Assembly (NCBI RefSeq): GCF_017873765.1
Contig: NZ_JAGGKP010000005.1
Span: forward strand, 1-64,000
DNA length: 64,000 nucleotides
Direction: 5' to 3'
Source of the DNA: Paenibacillus sediminis
GTDB taxonomy: Bacteria; Bacillota; Bacilli; Paenibacillales; Paenibacillaceae
The translations under genes were made by a program, and so were the position numbers. The notes under the pieces are model-generated. The model was not told the DNA's origin. It was given only the letters and a program-made list of their open reading frames with translations, and made no database searches. Of this stretch, positions 53,922 through 64,000 are shown piece by piece (the first letter of the stretch is position 1; each line of letters begins with the position of its first letter).

Positions 53922-53995
53922 TTATACAAAATGTATCGCTTGACATCGATTTATACGTGGTGTAAAGTGAAACCAAAATGATACATTTTGTATCA
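53922..53995 (+). promoter_or_regulatory. Promoter P3 flanked by two palindromic operators
   Basis: TTGACA (53940-53945), 17-bp spacer, TAAAGT (53963-53968). Upstream lies TTATACAAAATGTATCG (53922-53938) and over the predicted start the perfect palindrome TGATACATTTTGTATCA (53979-53995). Same operator family as P1 and P2. It drives galU and the following polysaccharide genes. Confidence 0.72.
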
Positions 53996-54000
53996 TTCAG

Positions 54001-54116
54001 GTGATGTCTACTGAACCACTATCACCGTAGACACTCGGTCATGCTGTGGGTGCACAAGGATGAGGCCTTAGACGTTCATCGTCGATGGTGTGATGTGAGG
54101 CAGGGTTAAATGCCCT
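54001..54116 (+). ncRNA. Candidate structured leader RNA before galU, pseudoknot-forming
   Basis: GTGAT (54001-54005) can pair with ATCAC (54021-54025) while GTCTAC (54006-54011) pairs with GTAGAC (54027-54032), an H-type pseudoknot. Further on GACG/CGTC, TGTG/CACA and GGG/CCC hairpins are possible, and no ORF with a ribosome site is present. The position, in the leader of a long polysaccharide operon, is that of the eps-associated (EAR/epsC) antitermination RNA of Bacillales. Whether it belongs to that family needs a covariance search. Confidence 0.45.
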
Positions 54117-54201
54117 AATTTATAAATTTAATTGTTTTATAGCTATAGTTGTTCATAATCTGTCACTTTAGATACAGCGGTTTACATGAGGAGGACGCAT
54201 A

Positions 54202-55089
54202 ATGGCAAAAGTGAAAAAAGCCATCATTCCCGCAGCCGGGTTAGGTACCCGTTTCTTGCCTGCAACAAAGGCAATGCCTAAAGAAATGCTGCCAATCGTA
54301 AATAAACCAACGATTCAATATATTGTTGAGGAAGCTATTGAATCGGGTATTGAAGATATTATTATCGTTACTGGAAAAGGTAAAAGAGCGATTGAGGATC
54401 ATTTCGATCACGCCTTTGAACTGGAACAAAAGCTTCTCGAAAAGCAAAAATTAGACCTGCTGCACGAAGTTCAGCGTCCTTCCAAAATGGCTGATATCCA
54501 TTACATACGTCAAAAAGAACCGAAAGGGCTAGGGCATGCTGTATGGTGCGCGCGCAAGTTTATCGGCAATGAGCCGTTCGCTGTGCTGCTCGGGGATGAT
54601 ATTGTCAGTTCTAACATACCATGCATCCATCAGCTTATGCAGCAATATGAAACGACAGAAAGCTCTATTATTGGCGTGCAGCCTGTACCTATGGAAGAGG
54701 TAAGTCGCTATGGAATTATTGACTGGGTAGAACATTATTTAAGCTTGTATCGTGTCAATCATTTAGTCGAGAAGCCGCCTCAAGACAGTGCCCCTTCAAA
54801 TCTAGCCATTATGGGCCGTTATATTCTAACCCCACGGATTTTTAACTTTTTAGAGCAAATGGAAGTGGGTATCGGCGGAGAAATTCAATTGACAGATGCC
54901 ATTCAAAAGCTAGCTGAAGTCGAGGAGGTATATGCTTATCACTTTGACGGAATTCGTTACGATGTGGGCGAAAAACTTGGTTTTATATTAACATCGCTTC
55001 AATTTGCCCTAATGAAAGAAGATCTGCACAAGCCTCTTTTGGATGAACTTGAAAAAATCATTGCTAATTATAAAACATTAACGAGATAG
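54202..55089 (+). CDS. galU: UTP-glucose-1-phosphate uridylyltransferase
   Basis: 295 residues, UDP-glucose pyrophosphorylase. Signature [24 protein letters not shown] at the start, then [18 protein letters not shown] (metal Asp), VEKP and the uridine-binding [10 protein letters not shown]. It supplies UDP-glucose for the polysaccharide. GAGGAGG precedes the ATG. First coding gene after promoter P3. Confidence 0.95.
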   Translation: MAKVKKAIIPAAGLGTRFLPATKAMPKEMLPIVNKPTIQYIVEEAIESGIEDIIIVTGKGKRAIEDHFDHAFELEQKLLEKQKLDLLHEVQRPSKMADIHYIRQKEPKGLGHAVWCARKFIGNEPFAVLLGDDIVSSNIPCIHQLMQQYETTESSIIGVQPVPMEEVSRYGIIDWVEHYLSLYRVNHLVEKPPQDSAPSNLAIMGRYILTPRIFNFLEQMEVGIGGEIQLTDAIQKLAEVEEVYAYHFDGIRYDVGEKLGFILTSLQFALMKEDLHKPLLDELEKIIANYKTLTR

Positions 55090-55122
55090 CAAATAAAGCT
55101 CAGTTAGAAGGAGATTCTGTCT

Positions 55123-57077
<1,955 letters not shown>

Positions 57078-57102
57078 GCGCGAATGGGCGGGTCATTAGA
57101 GT

Positions 57103-58542
57103 ATGGAATTGAAAATCAAAATACCTACCACCACCTCTTCAGAAAGTAAAATGATAAGCGGCGGTATATGGACCTTTTGTGGCAGAGTTGTTTTCGCCTT
57201 TTCGGTTCTTGTTATTAATGTACTGCTCTCGAGAATGCTCAGTTCCACTGATTACGGAACTTACTTGCTTGCTTTTAACATTGCATTTTTCGGCAGTATC
57301 GTTGGCGTTCTAGGTTTAAATCAAGCCATTATTAAGTTCACAACAGAGAATTTACAATTGAAGCAATATTCGAGTGTGAAGCAAGCCATCAAGCTGTCAA
57401 TTCGAATAGCATTAATGGGTTCAATCAGCGCGATGGTTCTATATCTTATTTTGCAACAATCTGTACTGAAATACTTTTTTAATTCCCCTCAGCTATCGCA
57501 TGTCTCAATACTTACCGGAGCATGGATTGTGATGAACATTTTTCAGCAATTTCTCGGGGAGACGTTTCGCGGTTTGCATGGCATGAAGGCAGCCGTCATA
57601 TTTGGCGGTGTGTTTAGTAATTTGCTCTTCATTATTAGTGTTGCTATTTATACGTTAGTTAGCAGCCAGACCATTAGTTTGTTTGCCTTTATGCTGATGA
57701 TTAATCTCACAATTTTAATTAATTGCCTCTTAGCGTGCTGGTTTCTCCACCTTAAGTTAAAGCAGTTCCCACTAACTGAATTCATGCCTAAATACAAAGA
57801 AATTCGACTAAGATCGATTCTTAATGTCTCAATACCCATTATGCTGTCCAACGTAGCCTTATTTTTTTTAACTTCCTCTGATTTATGGATGCTTGGTATT
57901 GCGCACAACGAGGAACAGGTTGCCATATACGGCTCGGCTGTTCGCTTGATTGCGACGATTAACTTTTTTGGTATTATTCTCAATTCGATGATGTCTACAG
58001 TTATTTCTGACAAGAATGCCGCTGGAAAGCTGAAGGAGCTTGAGAAGACAGGGAGGGTTATAACAACGATTTTAACGATACCGGCGATATTTTTAGTGTT
58101 TATCTTTGCATTGTTTGGAAGACAGATTCTCGGTATCGTATTTGGTTCTTTTTATAGCCAAGGCGGTCTTATCCTGTTCATTCTTAGCATCGGACAGGTC
58201 ATCAATTTACTAGTCGGTCCGTCGGGCTTAATTCTAACGCTGACAGGAAATGAAAAAGTGATGCTACGAATTACAGTAATAAGCAGTCTACTCACGATGT
58301 CATGCGGAGCAATCACAGCTATTAATGGAGGGCCGACTTCTTTAGCGCTTGTAATGGTTGGAGGATTGGCTTTTCAAAACTTACTGATGTGGATTGCTAC
58401 TAAGCGGAGGCTAGGTATATCCACTCATTTCAGCTTCTTATTAATTGTGAAATGGGTTAAAGCGATTGTTAAGTATATCCATTTGCGTCTAGGCAAGAAG
58501 ACTAAATCTAAAAAATCAAGAGAGACTGTATTAAATGAATAG
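57103..58542 (+). CDS. wzx: Polysaccharide flippase, Wzx/MATE-like
   Basis: 479 residues with 12-14 hydrophobic segments and the MVF/PST pattern of lipid-linked oligosaccharide flippases (SGGIWTFCGRVVFAFSVLVINVLLSRML near the start, ALFGRQILGIVFGSFYSQGG in the second half), ending in a basic tail. It would move undecaprenyl-linked repeat units outward for polymerisation. The ribosome site is weak. Its end overlaps the truncated glycosyltransferase remnant by 8 bp. Confidence 0.88.
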   Translation: MELKIKIPTTTSSESKMISGGIWTFCGRVVFAFSVLVINVLLSRMLSSTDYGTYLLAFNIAFFGSIVGVLGLNQAIIKFTTENLQLKQYSSVKQAIKLSIRIALMGSISAMVLYLILQQSVLKYFFNSPQLSHVSILTGAWIVMNIFQQFLGETFRGLHGMKAAVIFGGVFSNLLFIISVAIYTLVSSQTISLFAFMLMINLTILINCLLACWFLHLKLKQFPLTEFMPKYKEIRLRSILNVSIPIMLSNVALFFLTSSDLWMLGIAHNEEQVAIYGSAVRLIATINFFGIILNSMMSTVISDKNAAGKLKELEKTGRVITTILTIPAIFLVFIFALFGRQILGIVFGSFYSQGGLILFILSIGQVINLLVGPSGLILTLTGNEKVMLRITVISSLLTMSCGAITAINGGPTSLALVMVGGLAFQNLLMWIATKRRLGISTHFSFLLIVKWVKAIVKYIHLRLGKKTKSKKSRETVLNE

Positions 58543-59004
58543 AACAATATCGGTTAAAAACGAAAGCAGTGAGCCTGATCAGGGACTATATGATGCTATG
58601 AATAAAGGGATTGAGATGAGTTCAGGGCAGTATCTCATTTTCATGAATTCTGGGGATCTATTTGCAAACGATAAAGTGGCTGAAATGATAGAAGCTATTG
58701 CAATACAAAATAATAGACCGGATTTGATATATGGTGATTCGATTGAAGAGACAGCGGAATGCAGACGACTCTATAAAAAATCGATGTCTCACAACAAAGT
58801 ATGGTATGGCATGTTCACACATCATCAAGCAATGATTTTCATGAGCAGCAAGGCTTAAAGGATCAATTGCTTATACGCAAACATGTTTTCGGCTTGTCAT
58901 GGCTTAAAAGATATTCGATTCAGGCAATCCAGATTTCAGTTAGATTGCTTAAGAGAAAATTTCCTCATTTTTATAAGAAGGTGCGATTCTCATATGGACA
59001 ATAA
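58535..59004 (+). pseudogene. Remnant of a family 2 glycosyltransferase
   Basis: The first frame (58535-58858) begins inside a GT2 domain: SEPDQGLYDAMNKGIEMSSG and LIFMNSGDLFAND, the middle of colanic-acid-type glycosyltransferases. The usual N-terminal SIIT-x-x-YN region is missing, and the frame stops right after MFTHHQAMIF, where such enzymes continue. The continuation (HEQQGLKDQLLIRKH...) is in another frame to 59004. So both a 5' deletion and a frameshift are present. A working short protein is unlikely. Confidence 0.7.
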
Positions 59005-59839
59005 AATTCCGGTTACCGTAATTATCATGACAAAAAATGAAGAGAAAAATATTAGCAAATGTTTAAAGTCCGTCTCTGCATTTGATGAAATTTTCGTCGT
59101 TGATTCAGGCAGTACGGATCAAACCATTCAAATTGCAGAAGAGCTTGGAGCGAAAGTGATTCATTTCAACTGGAATGGCCAGTATCCAAAGAAAAAGCAG
59201 TGGTGCTTGGATAACTTACCTTTTAAACATACATACGTGCTCTATGTTGATGCAGACGAAGAAGTATCGTCAAATTTAGTCAAGGAAATTCGGGACCTGT
59301 TCGGCAAGGGGAATTTGAGTGACGGATATTTCGTTGGATTCGATTATGTATTTATGAATAAGGTGCTTAAATATGGACATCGCATGTATAAATTGGTGCT
59401 GTTCAATCGGCATAAAGGAAAATTTCTTGACTATGATGACCTAAGTGCATCGAATATGTGGGAGGTTGAAGGGCATTACCAGCCGCAAATTGATGGACAC
59501 ACTGGTGTATTAACGAATTCCATGATTCACTTCGATCATGATAGTTTGTTCGATTACTTCGCTAAGCACAATCGTTACTCTGATTGGGAGGCGGTTGTTC
59601 GTTCTAACGGAGCGATAAGCAATTTAAATGAGTCACAGATCTATATTCGAACACTTCAGAAAAAACTGTTTAATCGGCTTCCTATGAAGTGGGCAGTTGC
59701 GTTCCTGCATTGCTATGTACTTAAACTGGGCTTTCTTGATGGAGCAGCAGGTTTTCATTACGCGTTCGCTAGGTCTGTATACTACTGGCAGATCGGGATT
59801 AAGATTAGTGAATTAAGAAAGGTACGCGAAGGTACATGA
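58994..59839 (+). CDS. Family 2 glycosyltransferase, WaaE/KdtX-like
   Basis: 281 residues from the ATG at 58994 (GAAGGTG 10 bases upstream); the longer ORF start lies in the pseudogene. GT-A fold: TVIIMTKNEEKNISKCLKSVS, VDSGSTDQTIQIAEELGAKV, and the metal motif VDADEEVSSNL, then YRMYKLVLFN-like and HYQPQIDGHTGVL segments. Cytoplasmic, membrane-associated; adds a sugar to the repeat unit. The stop overlaps the next gene by ATGA. Confidence 0.88.
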   Translation: MDNKIPVTVIIMTKNEEKNISKCLKSVSAFDEIFVVDSGSTDQTIQIAEELGAKVIHFNWNGQYPKKKQWCLDNLPFKHTYVLYVDADEEVSSNLVKEIRDLFGKGNLSDGYFVGFDYVFMNKVLKYGHRMYKLVLFNRHKGKFLDYDDLSASNMWEVEGHYQPQIDGHTGVLTNSMIHFDHDSLFDYFAKHNRYSDWEAVVRSNGAISNLNESQIYIRTLQKKLFNRLPMKWAVAFLHCYVLKLGFLDGAAGFHYAFARSVYYWQIGIKISELRKVREGT

Positions 59840-61113
59840 GTCAAAAGGCAGGGTTAGGTGTGGCTCCATCATATTTTAATGTACTGACAACAAACAGGTC
59901 TGAAGGTCAGATATGGAGCGGCATGGCATTTGTCTCTGCTCTTCTTTTATACGCAACGCTAAGCGGGCCATTTCCTTCAGCTCCAGGAGTTGTAGAAGTT
60001 ATTATCGCTTGTCTGCTTGCACTATTCGTTACTTTGCCCACAGGGATTGTAGTGATGAGTGGAGGATTTACGATTTACCAGAAGTATGAAATCGTACCGA
60101 TGTGGCTTCATTTGGGCTTCTTTTTGTCGCTATGGTGGGGATTGTTTAACGGAGGTATCGTTCATGCCTGGCACGTTACCGATATTGTACGTGATCTTAT
60201 ACCCTGTGTGTATATGTTTGTTCCATTGCTTCTTCTGCCGGCAATGCAGCGTTCCAGATGGAACTGGGCACAGCTCTTTCCATGGCTGCTGTCCATTGTT
60301 GGTGTTATTTTATCGATCCGCTTTTTTTATGTGGTACAAATCTCTCCTTTAGACATCGGAAAAATGTCCTATTTTGATAATTTTTTATACCTGGCCTATG
60401 ATCCAAGCGTTACGTTTGCAGCCATATTTCTACCGATTATGGCCATTCACACATGGAAGAGCAGTAGTCTGATGCATTGGATTAGCAGTCTTATGATGCT
60501 TGCTGGCGGATTTATGGCCTTAGCTTCGTTAATGGCAATTGCGCAGAGGGCACCCGTTGGTTTGTCAGTTCTCAGTTTCTTCGTTTATTTCCTTCTTATT
60601 TCCTGGAAATCGGTGAAGAAGATCCTTCTATTTCTGATCATAATGGCATGTATTAGTTACTTAGCCCAAGACTTAATTACATCTTCGTATCAATTACTAA
60701 TGAACAAGCAGGAAACGTACGGAATGAATGGTAAAGCAGATGAGTTCATCGCAGTATTACAGGATACTTCACGTTCCGTTCACGCATTGCTATTTGGTAT
60801 AGGATGGGGAGGTCTTTTTTATGATCCAACCTATGGCGAAGAGGTTTCTTTTACACATTCCGCCGTTACCTTCTTTCTACTCAAAGGCGGAGTATTGGGA
60901 TTAACCATTTTTTTGCTCTATTTAATTTGGATATTTAGTAAATTATTTCGCAGTTTGTCGATGGAAAGGCTCCCCTATATATTAGCTGCGACTGTGCCGG
61001 TAATGATTGGTCTATTATTTCAACCCAGCTTTAAGACATTAACCTATGGTATGATTATTGCTTTTTTATGTTTAATGGATCAGAAGTCTCTAACAAGGAG
61101 TTCAAAAGCATGA
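59836..61113 (+). CDS. O-antigen-ligase/polymerase-like membrane protein, copy 1 (Wzy-like)
   Basis: 425 residues with 10-12 hydrophobic segments and a large loop (about 290-335: GMNGKADEFIAVLQDTSRSVHALLFGIGWGG, then THSAVTFFLLKGG), the usual pattern of Wzy polymerases and WaaL-like ligases. It is closely similar over its whole length to the next protein. The start overlaps the glycosyltransferase stop (ATGA), and its own stop overlaps the next start. Confidence 0.78.
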   Translation: MSQKAGLGVAPSYFNVLTTNRSEGQIWSGMAFVSALLLYATLSGPFPSAPGVVEVIIACLLALFVTLPTGIVVMSGGFTIYQKYEIVPMWLHLGFFLSLWWGLFNGGIVHAWHVTDIVRDLIPCVYMFVPLLLLPAMQRSRWNWAQLFPWLLSIVGVILSIRFFYVVQISPLDIGKMSYFDNFLYLAYDPSVTFAAIFLPIMAIHTWKSSSLMHWISSLMMLAGGFMALASLMAIAQRAPVGLSVLSFFVYFLLISWKSVKKILLFLIIMACISYLAQDLITSSYQLLMNKQETYGMNGKADEFIAVLQDTSRSVHALLFGIGWGGLFYDPTYGEEVSFTHSAVTFFLLKGGVLGLTIFLLYLIWIFSKLFRSLSMERLPYILAATVPVMIGLLFQPSFKTLTYGMIIAFLCLMDQKSLTRSSKA

Positions 61114-62369
61114 ATCAGAAGGCAACAATGAACGTGATCGTACCGCAGATATATATGAAGTCGATCGGTATCAATACCCTGAGCAGTCTTGCCTTTATTT
61201 TTGCCATGTTGATATATGCCGGCTTTAGTGCGCCATTTCCAGCTAATCCTGGTGTTGCTGAAGTTTTAATTGCATTTCTGCTCGTCATATTTGTTACGAT
61301 TCCGACAAGTGTCATTGTAATTGGCGGCGGATTCACCCTGTATAAACAATACTTCGCTATGCCGGTGTGGCTACATTTGAGCTTTTTTCTATTGCTGTGG
61401 TGGGGTGTTTTTAACGGCGGGGTTGTCTATGCTTGGGGGCTCAACGATGTCGTTCGTGATGTAATTCCGTGTATATACCTGTTTGTTCCTCTGCTCCTGC
61501 TTCCAACCATAAATCGTTCCAAAATGAATTGGCTGTATATTTTACCATGGCTTCTGTCTTTGATGGGTGTCATTATGGCTGTACGATTTTACTACGTTGT
61601 TCAAATTTCTCCATTTGAGATTGGAAAAATGTATTATTTTGATAATTTTCTTTATCTCTCTTATGATCCTAGCGTTTCTTTTGCAAGCGTGTTTTTGCCG
61701 ATTATGGCGGTTCACACTTGGCGAAGCAAGAGCCTTATTCGGTGGATCTGCAGCCTACTTATGCTAATGGGAGGTGTGCTTGCATTAGGATCATTAATGG
61801 CTGTTGCGCAGCGTGCACCGCTCGGACTTGCTGCGTTCAGTTATTTCGTATACTTCTTAATGATTTCACGAAAATCGATAAAAAAAATTATGTTGCTCCT
61901 TGCGCTTGCCATAGTCATTGGTGCAGCGGCGCAGCATCAGATCCAAAGCTCATATGATTTGTTGATGGCGAAGCAAGAGAATTTCGGGTTGAATGGGAAG
62001 ACAGATGAGATGATGACTGTCATAAAAGAAACGTCTGGCTCAGTCTACTCCTTGCTTTTTGGTATGGGATGGGGAGGATTGTTCCACGATCCAGCTGTTA
62101 ATAACATTAAAGTTTCGTACACACACTCCGCGGTCACTTTTTTCCTTCTTAAAGGAGGAATATTCGGTTTAACTATTTTTGTCTCTTATTTGTTCTGGCT
62201 TTTGCGCAATCTCTTAAAATCGATGAACATTCAAAATTTGCCTTATATACTCAGTTGTTTAGTGCCGTTAATGATTGGTTTGCTGTTTCAGGTCAGCTAT
62301 AAAACACTATCGTACGGTATCATTTTGACGCTTCTCTGTTTATTGTATCAGCAGAGAACTAGTAACTAA
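61110..62369 (+). CDS. O-antigen-ligase/polymerase-like membrane protein, copy 2 (Wzy-like)
   Basis: 419 residues, paralog of the preceding protein: shared segments include YFDNFLYL-YDPSV, AVAQRAPLGL, GMGWGGLFHDP and THSAVTFFLLKGG. AAGGAG precedes the ATG at 61110, which overlaps the previous stop as ATGA. A tandem duplication with divergence is evident. One copy could polymerise and the other act on a second repeat type or as ligase. Confidence 0.78.
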   Translation: MNQKATMNVIVPQIYMKSIGINTLSSLAFIFAMLIYAGFSAPFPANPGVAEVLIAFLLVIFVTIPTSVIVIGGGFTLYKQYFAMPVWLHLSFFLLLWWGVFNGGVVYAWGLNDVVRDVIPCIYLFVPLLLLPTINRSKMNWLYILPWLLSLMGVIMAVRFYYVVQISPFEIGKMYYFDNFLYLSYDPSVSFASVFLPIMAVHTWRSKSLIRWICSLLMLMGGVLALGSLMAVAQRAPLGLAAFSYFVYFLMISRKSIKKIMLLLALAIVIGAAAQHQIQSSYDLLMAKQENFGLNGKTDEMMTVIKETSGSVYSLLFGMGWGGLFHDPAVNNIKVSYTHSAVTFFLLKGGIFGLTIFVSYLFWLLRNLLKSMNIQNLPYILSCLVPLMIGLLFQVSYKTLSYGIILTLLCLLYQQRTSN

Positions 62370-62410
62370 TCTCAAAGAGAAACAGAGCTATAAATATTGG
62401 GAGATGTCAT

Positions 62411-63643
62411 ATGAAGAGGAAAATTGTATTTGTTATTAATTATTTTTATCCGGATTATGCATCGACAGGTCAATTATTAACGGAACTATGCTTGGAGCTT
62501 CAACATGAATTTGATATTACAGTCATTGCTGTTCAGCCTGAAGGAACGAATAAGACGAAGCGAAAGAAGCTGTTTGAGAGAGACCAGCTTGAAGAAATTA
62601 AAATCATTAGATTGCGTGCACCAGCGGTAGACAAAACGAGTAAAGGGAGTCGTATTAAATTTATGCTTGCCTATTTTGTTCTTGCAGTAGTTGCGCTGTT
62701 TAAAATGCAAAAGGTGGATCTCATTTATACAATCTCTTCACCGCCAATTCTTGGAGGGTTGATTGGTGCTATTGGTAAATGGATGAAGCGTACGAAATTT
62801 ATATACAATATACAAGATTTTAATCCTGAACAGGCCGAGGCTATTAGTTATTCAAATAAAAAATGGGTTTTTAATTTGGCAAGAAAAGTAGATAACATAA
62901 GCTGCCGCGCCTCAAATCATATTATTACTGTCGGTAAAGATATGCAGGAGACGCTCATTCGCAGATTGCAAGATAACAAGGTTCCAAACAACAGTGTTAT
63001 TAACAATTGGACCGACGAGAGTGAAATTATCCCTCTAAACCACAATCACCCTCGAGTAGCACAATTTATGAAAGAGCATCGTCTTGAACAGAAATTTATC
63101 GTTATGTATTCTGGGAATCTTGGACTTTATTATGATCTCGAAAACATCATTAAAGTAACGAGTGAATTTAATAATGATCCTCGGATCGTTTTTGTGTTTA
63201 TTGGAGAAGGTGCCGTGAAAAGAAAGATGGAGCAATATGTTAAAGAGCAGAACATTTCAAACGTACATTTTCTCCCGTTCCAGCCGAAAGACGAAATTAA
63301 ATATTCCCTCAATGCGGCGCACGTTCATCTAGTTGTCAATCAAAAAGGAATTAAGGGCGTATCCGTCCCAAGTAAAATTTACGGAGTTATGGCAGCTGGC
63401 AAACCAATTATTGGGGTGCTGGAGGAGGGAAGTGAGGCAGCTAATCTGATTTACGGCAGTAAATGCGGTGCAGTTGTTGAACCTCATCATTATGAACAAT
63501 TGATTAGGCAAATATATGAGATGTCCCGAATGGATGAGGGAGCACTGTCTCATATGGGCTTAAATGGTCGAATTTATTTAGAGCAGAATCTAACGAAGCA
63601 AACCTCGATCGATAAATATAGAGCGATCCTTCAATCTATATAA
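62411..63643 (+). CDS. Family 4 glycosyltransferase, WbuB-like
   Basis: 410 residues, GT-B fold. N-terminal VINYFYPDYASTGQLLTELCLEL, then YTISSPPILGG and FIYNIQDFNPEQAEAI as in WbuB-type enzymes; C-terminal donor site MYSGNLGLYYDLENII, FIGEGAVKRKME, and the E-x7-E-like KGVSVPSKIYGVMAAGKPIIGVLEEGSEA. It adds a sugar to the lipid-linked repeat unit in the cytoplasm. GGGAGATG precedes the ATG. Confidence 0.9.
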   Translation: MKRKIVFVINYFYPDYASTGQLLTELCLELQHEFDITVIAVQPEGTNKTKRKKLFERDQLEEIKIIRLRAPAVDKTSKGSRIKFMLAYFVLAVVALFKMQKVDLIYTISSPPILGGLIGAIGKWMKRTKFIYNIQDFNPEQAEAISYSNKKWVFNLARKVDNISCRASNHIITVGKDMQETLIRRLQDNKVPNNSVINNWTDESEIIPLNHNHPRVAQFMKEHRLEQKFIVMYSGNLGLYYDLENIIKVTSEFNNDPRIVFVFIGEGAVKRKMEQYVKEQNISNVHFLPFQPKDEIKYSLNAAHVHLVVNQKGIKGVSVPSKIYGVMAAGKPIIGVLEEGSEAANLIYGSKCGAVVEPHHYEQLIRQIYEMSRMDEGALSHMGLNGRIYLEQNLTKQTSIDKYRAILQSI

Positions 63644-63661
63644 TAGGGAGGAAGAAAACGA

Positions 63662-64000
63662 TTGAAAATCATACTTTTGTCTGGTGGGTCAGGTAAGAGG
63701 TTGTGGCCGTTATCAAATGATCTTCGTTCCAAACAGTTCTTGAAGGTATTGAGGAATGACTGCGGCGAGATGGAGTCCATGGTTCAAAGGGTATGGAGAC
63801 AACTTGAAAACGTGGGGCTTGCACAGTCGGCTTATGTAGCGACAGGAAAAACGCAAGTAGAAATGATCCACAGTCAGCTGTCAGACCAAGTGCCTATTAT
63901 TATTGAACCAGAGCGAAGAGACACGTTTCCTGCCATCGCCCTTGCCGCTAGTTATCTATACTCTATGGCCGATATTGATTTAGATCAGACGATTGCTGTT
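63662..64000 (+). CDS. manC: Mannose-1-phosphate guanylyltransferase, 5' part (cut by window end)
   Basis: 113 codons are visible and open at the end. The start is TTG with AGGGAGG 10 bases before it. The product begins KIILLSGGSGKRLWPLSND with the following RSKQFLKVL, the GDP-mannose pyrophosphorylase nucleotide loop, then IIIEPERRDTFPAIALAA. It makes GDP-mannose, the substrate of Gmd, and so fits this operon. Whether a phosphomannose isomerase domain follows cannot be seen. Confidence 0.9.
   Translation, partial: MKIILLSGGSGKRLWPLSNDLRSKQFLKVLRNDCGEMESMVQRVWRQLENVGLAQSAYVATGKTQVEMIHSQLSDQVPIIIEPERRDTFPAIALAASYLYSMADIDLDQTIAV

Noticed and set aside
54041..54109. Short ORF starting MLWVHKDEALD in the galU leader
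   Set aside because: No ribosome site, and it overlaps the predicted RNA structure.

Overview
The window looks like chromosomal DNA of a low-to-moderate GC, spore-forming Firmicute, most likely Paenibacillaceae (Paenibacillus, Cohnella or a close relative). Pointers are: an HtrA-like protease carrying a copper-amine-oxidase-like N-terminal domain, the futalosine menaquinone genes mqnB-mqnD, a glgC-glgD pair, a YjcZ-type small sporulation protein, a KinB-like sensor kinase, strong AGGAGG ribosome sites and many Rho-independent terminators. No phage, transposon or CRISPR array was seen.

Layout. 1-910: ten tRNA genes (Thr, Asp, Thr, His, Gln, Lys, Leu, Gly, Pro, Gly). 1.1-7.5 kb: secreted protease; mqnB-mqnD on the minus strand; glgC-glgD plus a predicted TIM-barrel hydrolase. 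7.7-11.5 kb: a minus-strand fructose operon (fruR-fruK-EIIBC-EIIA) with a good promoter holding a cre-like site. 11.6-15.2 kb: MFS transporter, HTH regulator plus YhfC-like membrane protein, sulfurtransferase. 15.3-19.8 kb: a seven-TM sensor kinase convergent with a three-gene minus-strand operon (methyltransferase, ComQ-like class I isoprenoid enzyme, NHLP-leader peptide ending in Tyr-Trp). 19.9-38.1 kb: a BmrCD-like ABC exporter, DivIVA-domain protein, Dps, M3 peptidase, LysM-tailed 5'-nucleotidase, dgt, housekeeping enzymes, and a TetR/YhgE pair with matching operator-like sites. 38.5-43.1 kb: glutamate synthase large subunit without gltD next to it.

43.4-64 kb is an exopolysaccharide locus. 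It begins with an XRE repressor and then has CpsB-type phosphatase, Wzz/YveK, a tyrosine kinase, an initiating sugar-phosphate transferase, an LCP protein, GalU, GDP-fucose synthesis (gmd, fcl, start of manC), a Wzx flippase, glycosyltransferases and two tandem Wzy-like polymerases. Inserted in it is a cassette of a 26-residue peptide, an HprK-like kinase, a PqqD protein, an ABC exporter with a zinc-ribbon-like insert and a DUF1854 protein, with a PF14907-type nucleotidyltransferase just upstream. Three TTGACA-type promoters (about 44.05, 49.81 and 53.94 kb) carry the same palindrome, TGATACAAATTGTATCA or close variants, placed to be repressor operators. I infer that the adjacent XRE protein ties the whole locus into one regulon. 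A pseudoknot-capable leader RNA candidate lies just after the third promoter.

The two most novel-looking systems are the peptide/isoprenoid-enzyme/methyltransferase operon at 17.5-19.5 kb, a possible prenylated-peptide signal or RiPP, and the peptide/HprK-like/PqqD/ABC/DUF1854 cassette at 49.8-53.9 kb, which resembles lasso-peptide and HPr-rel-A gene sets but has no visible cyclase or leader peptidase.
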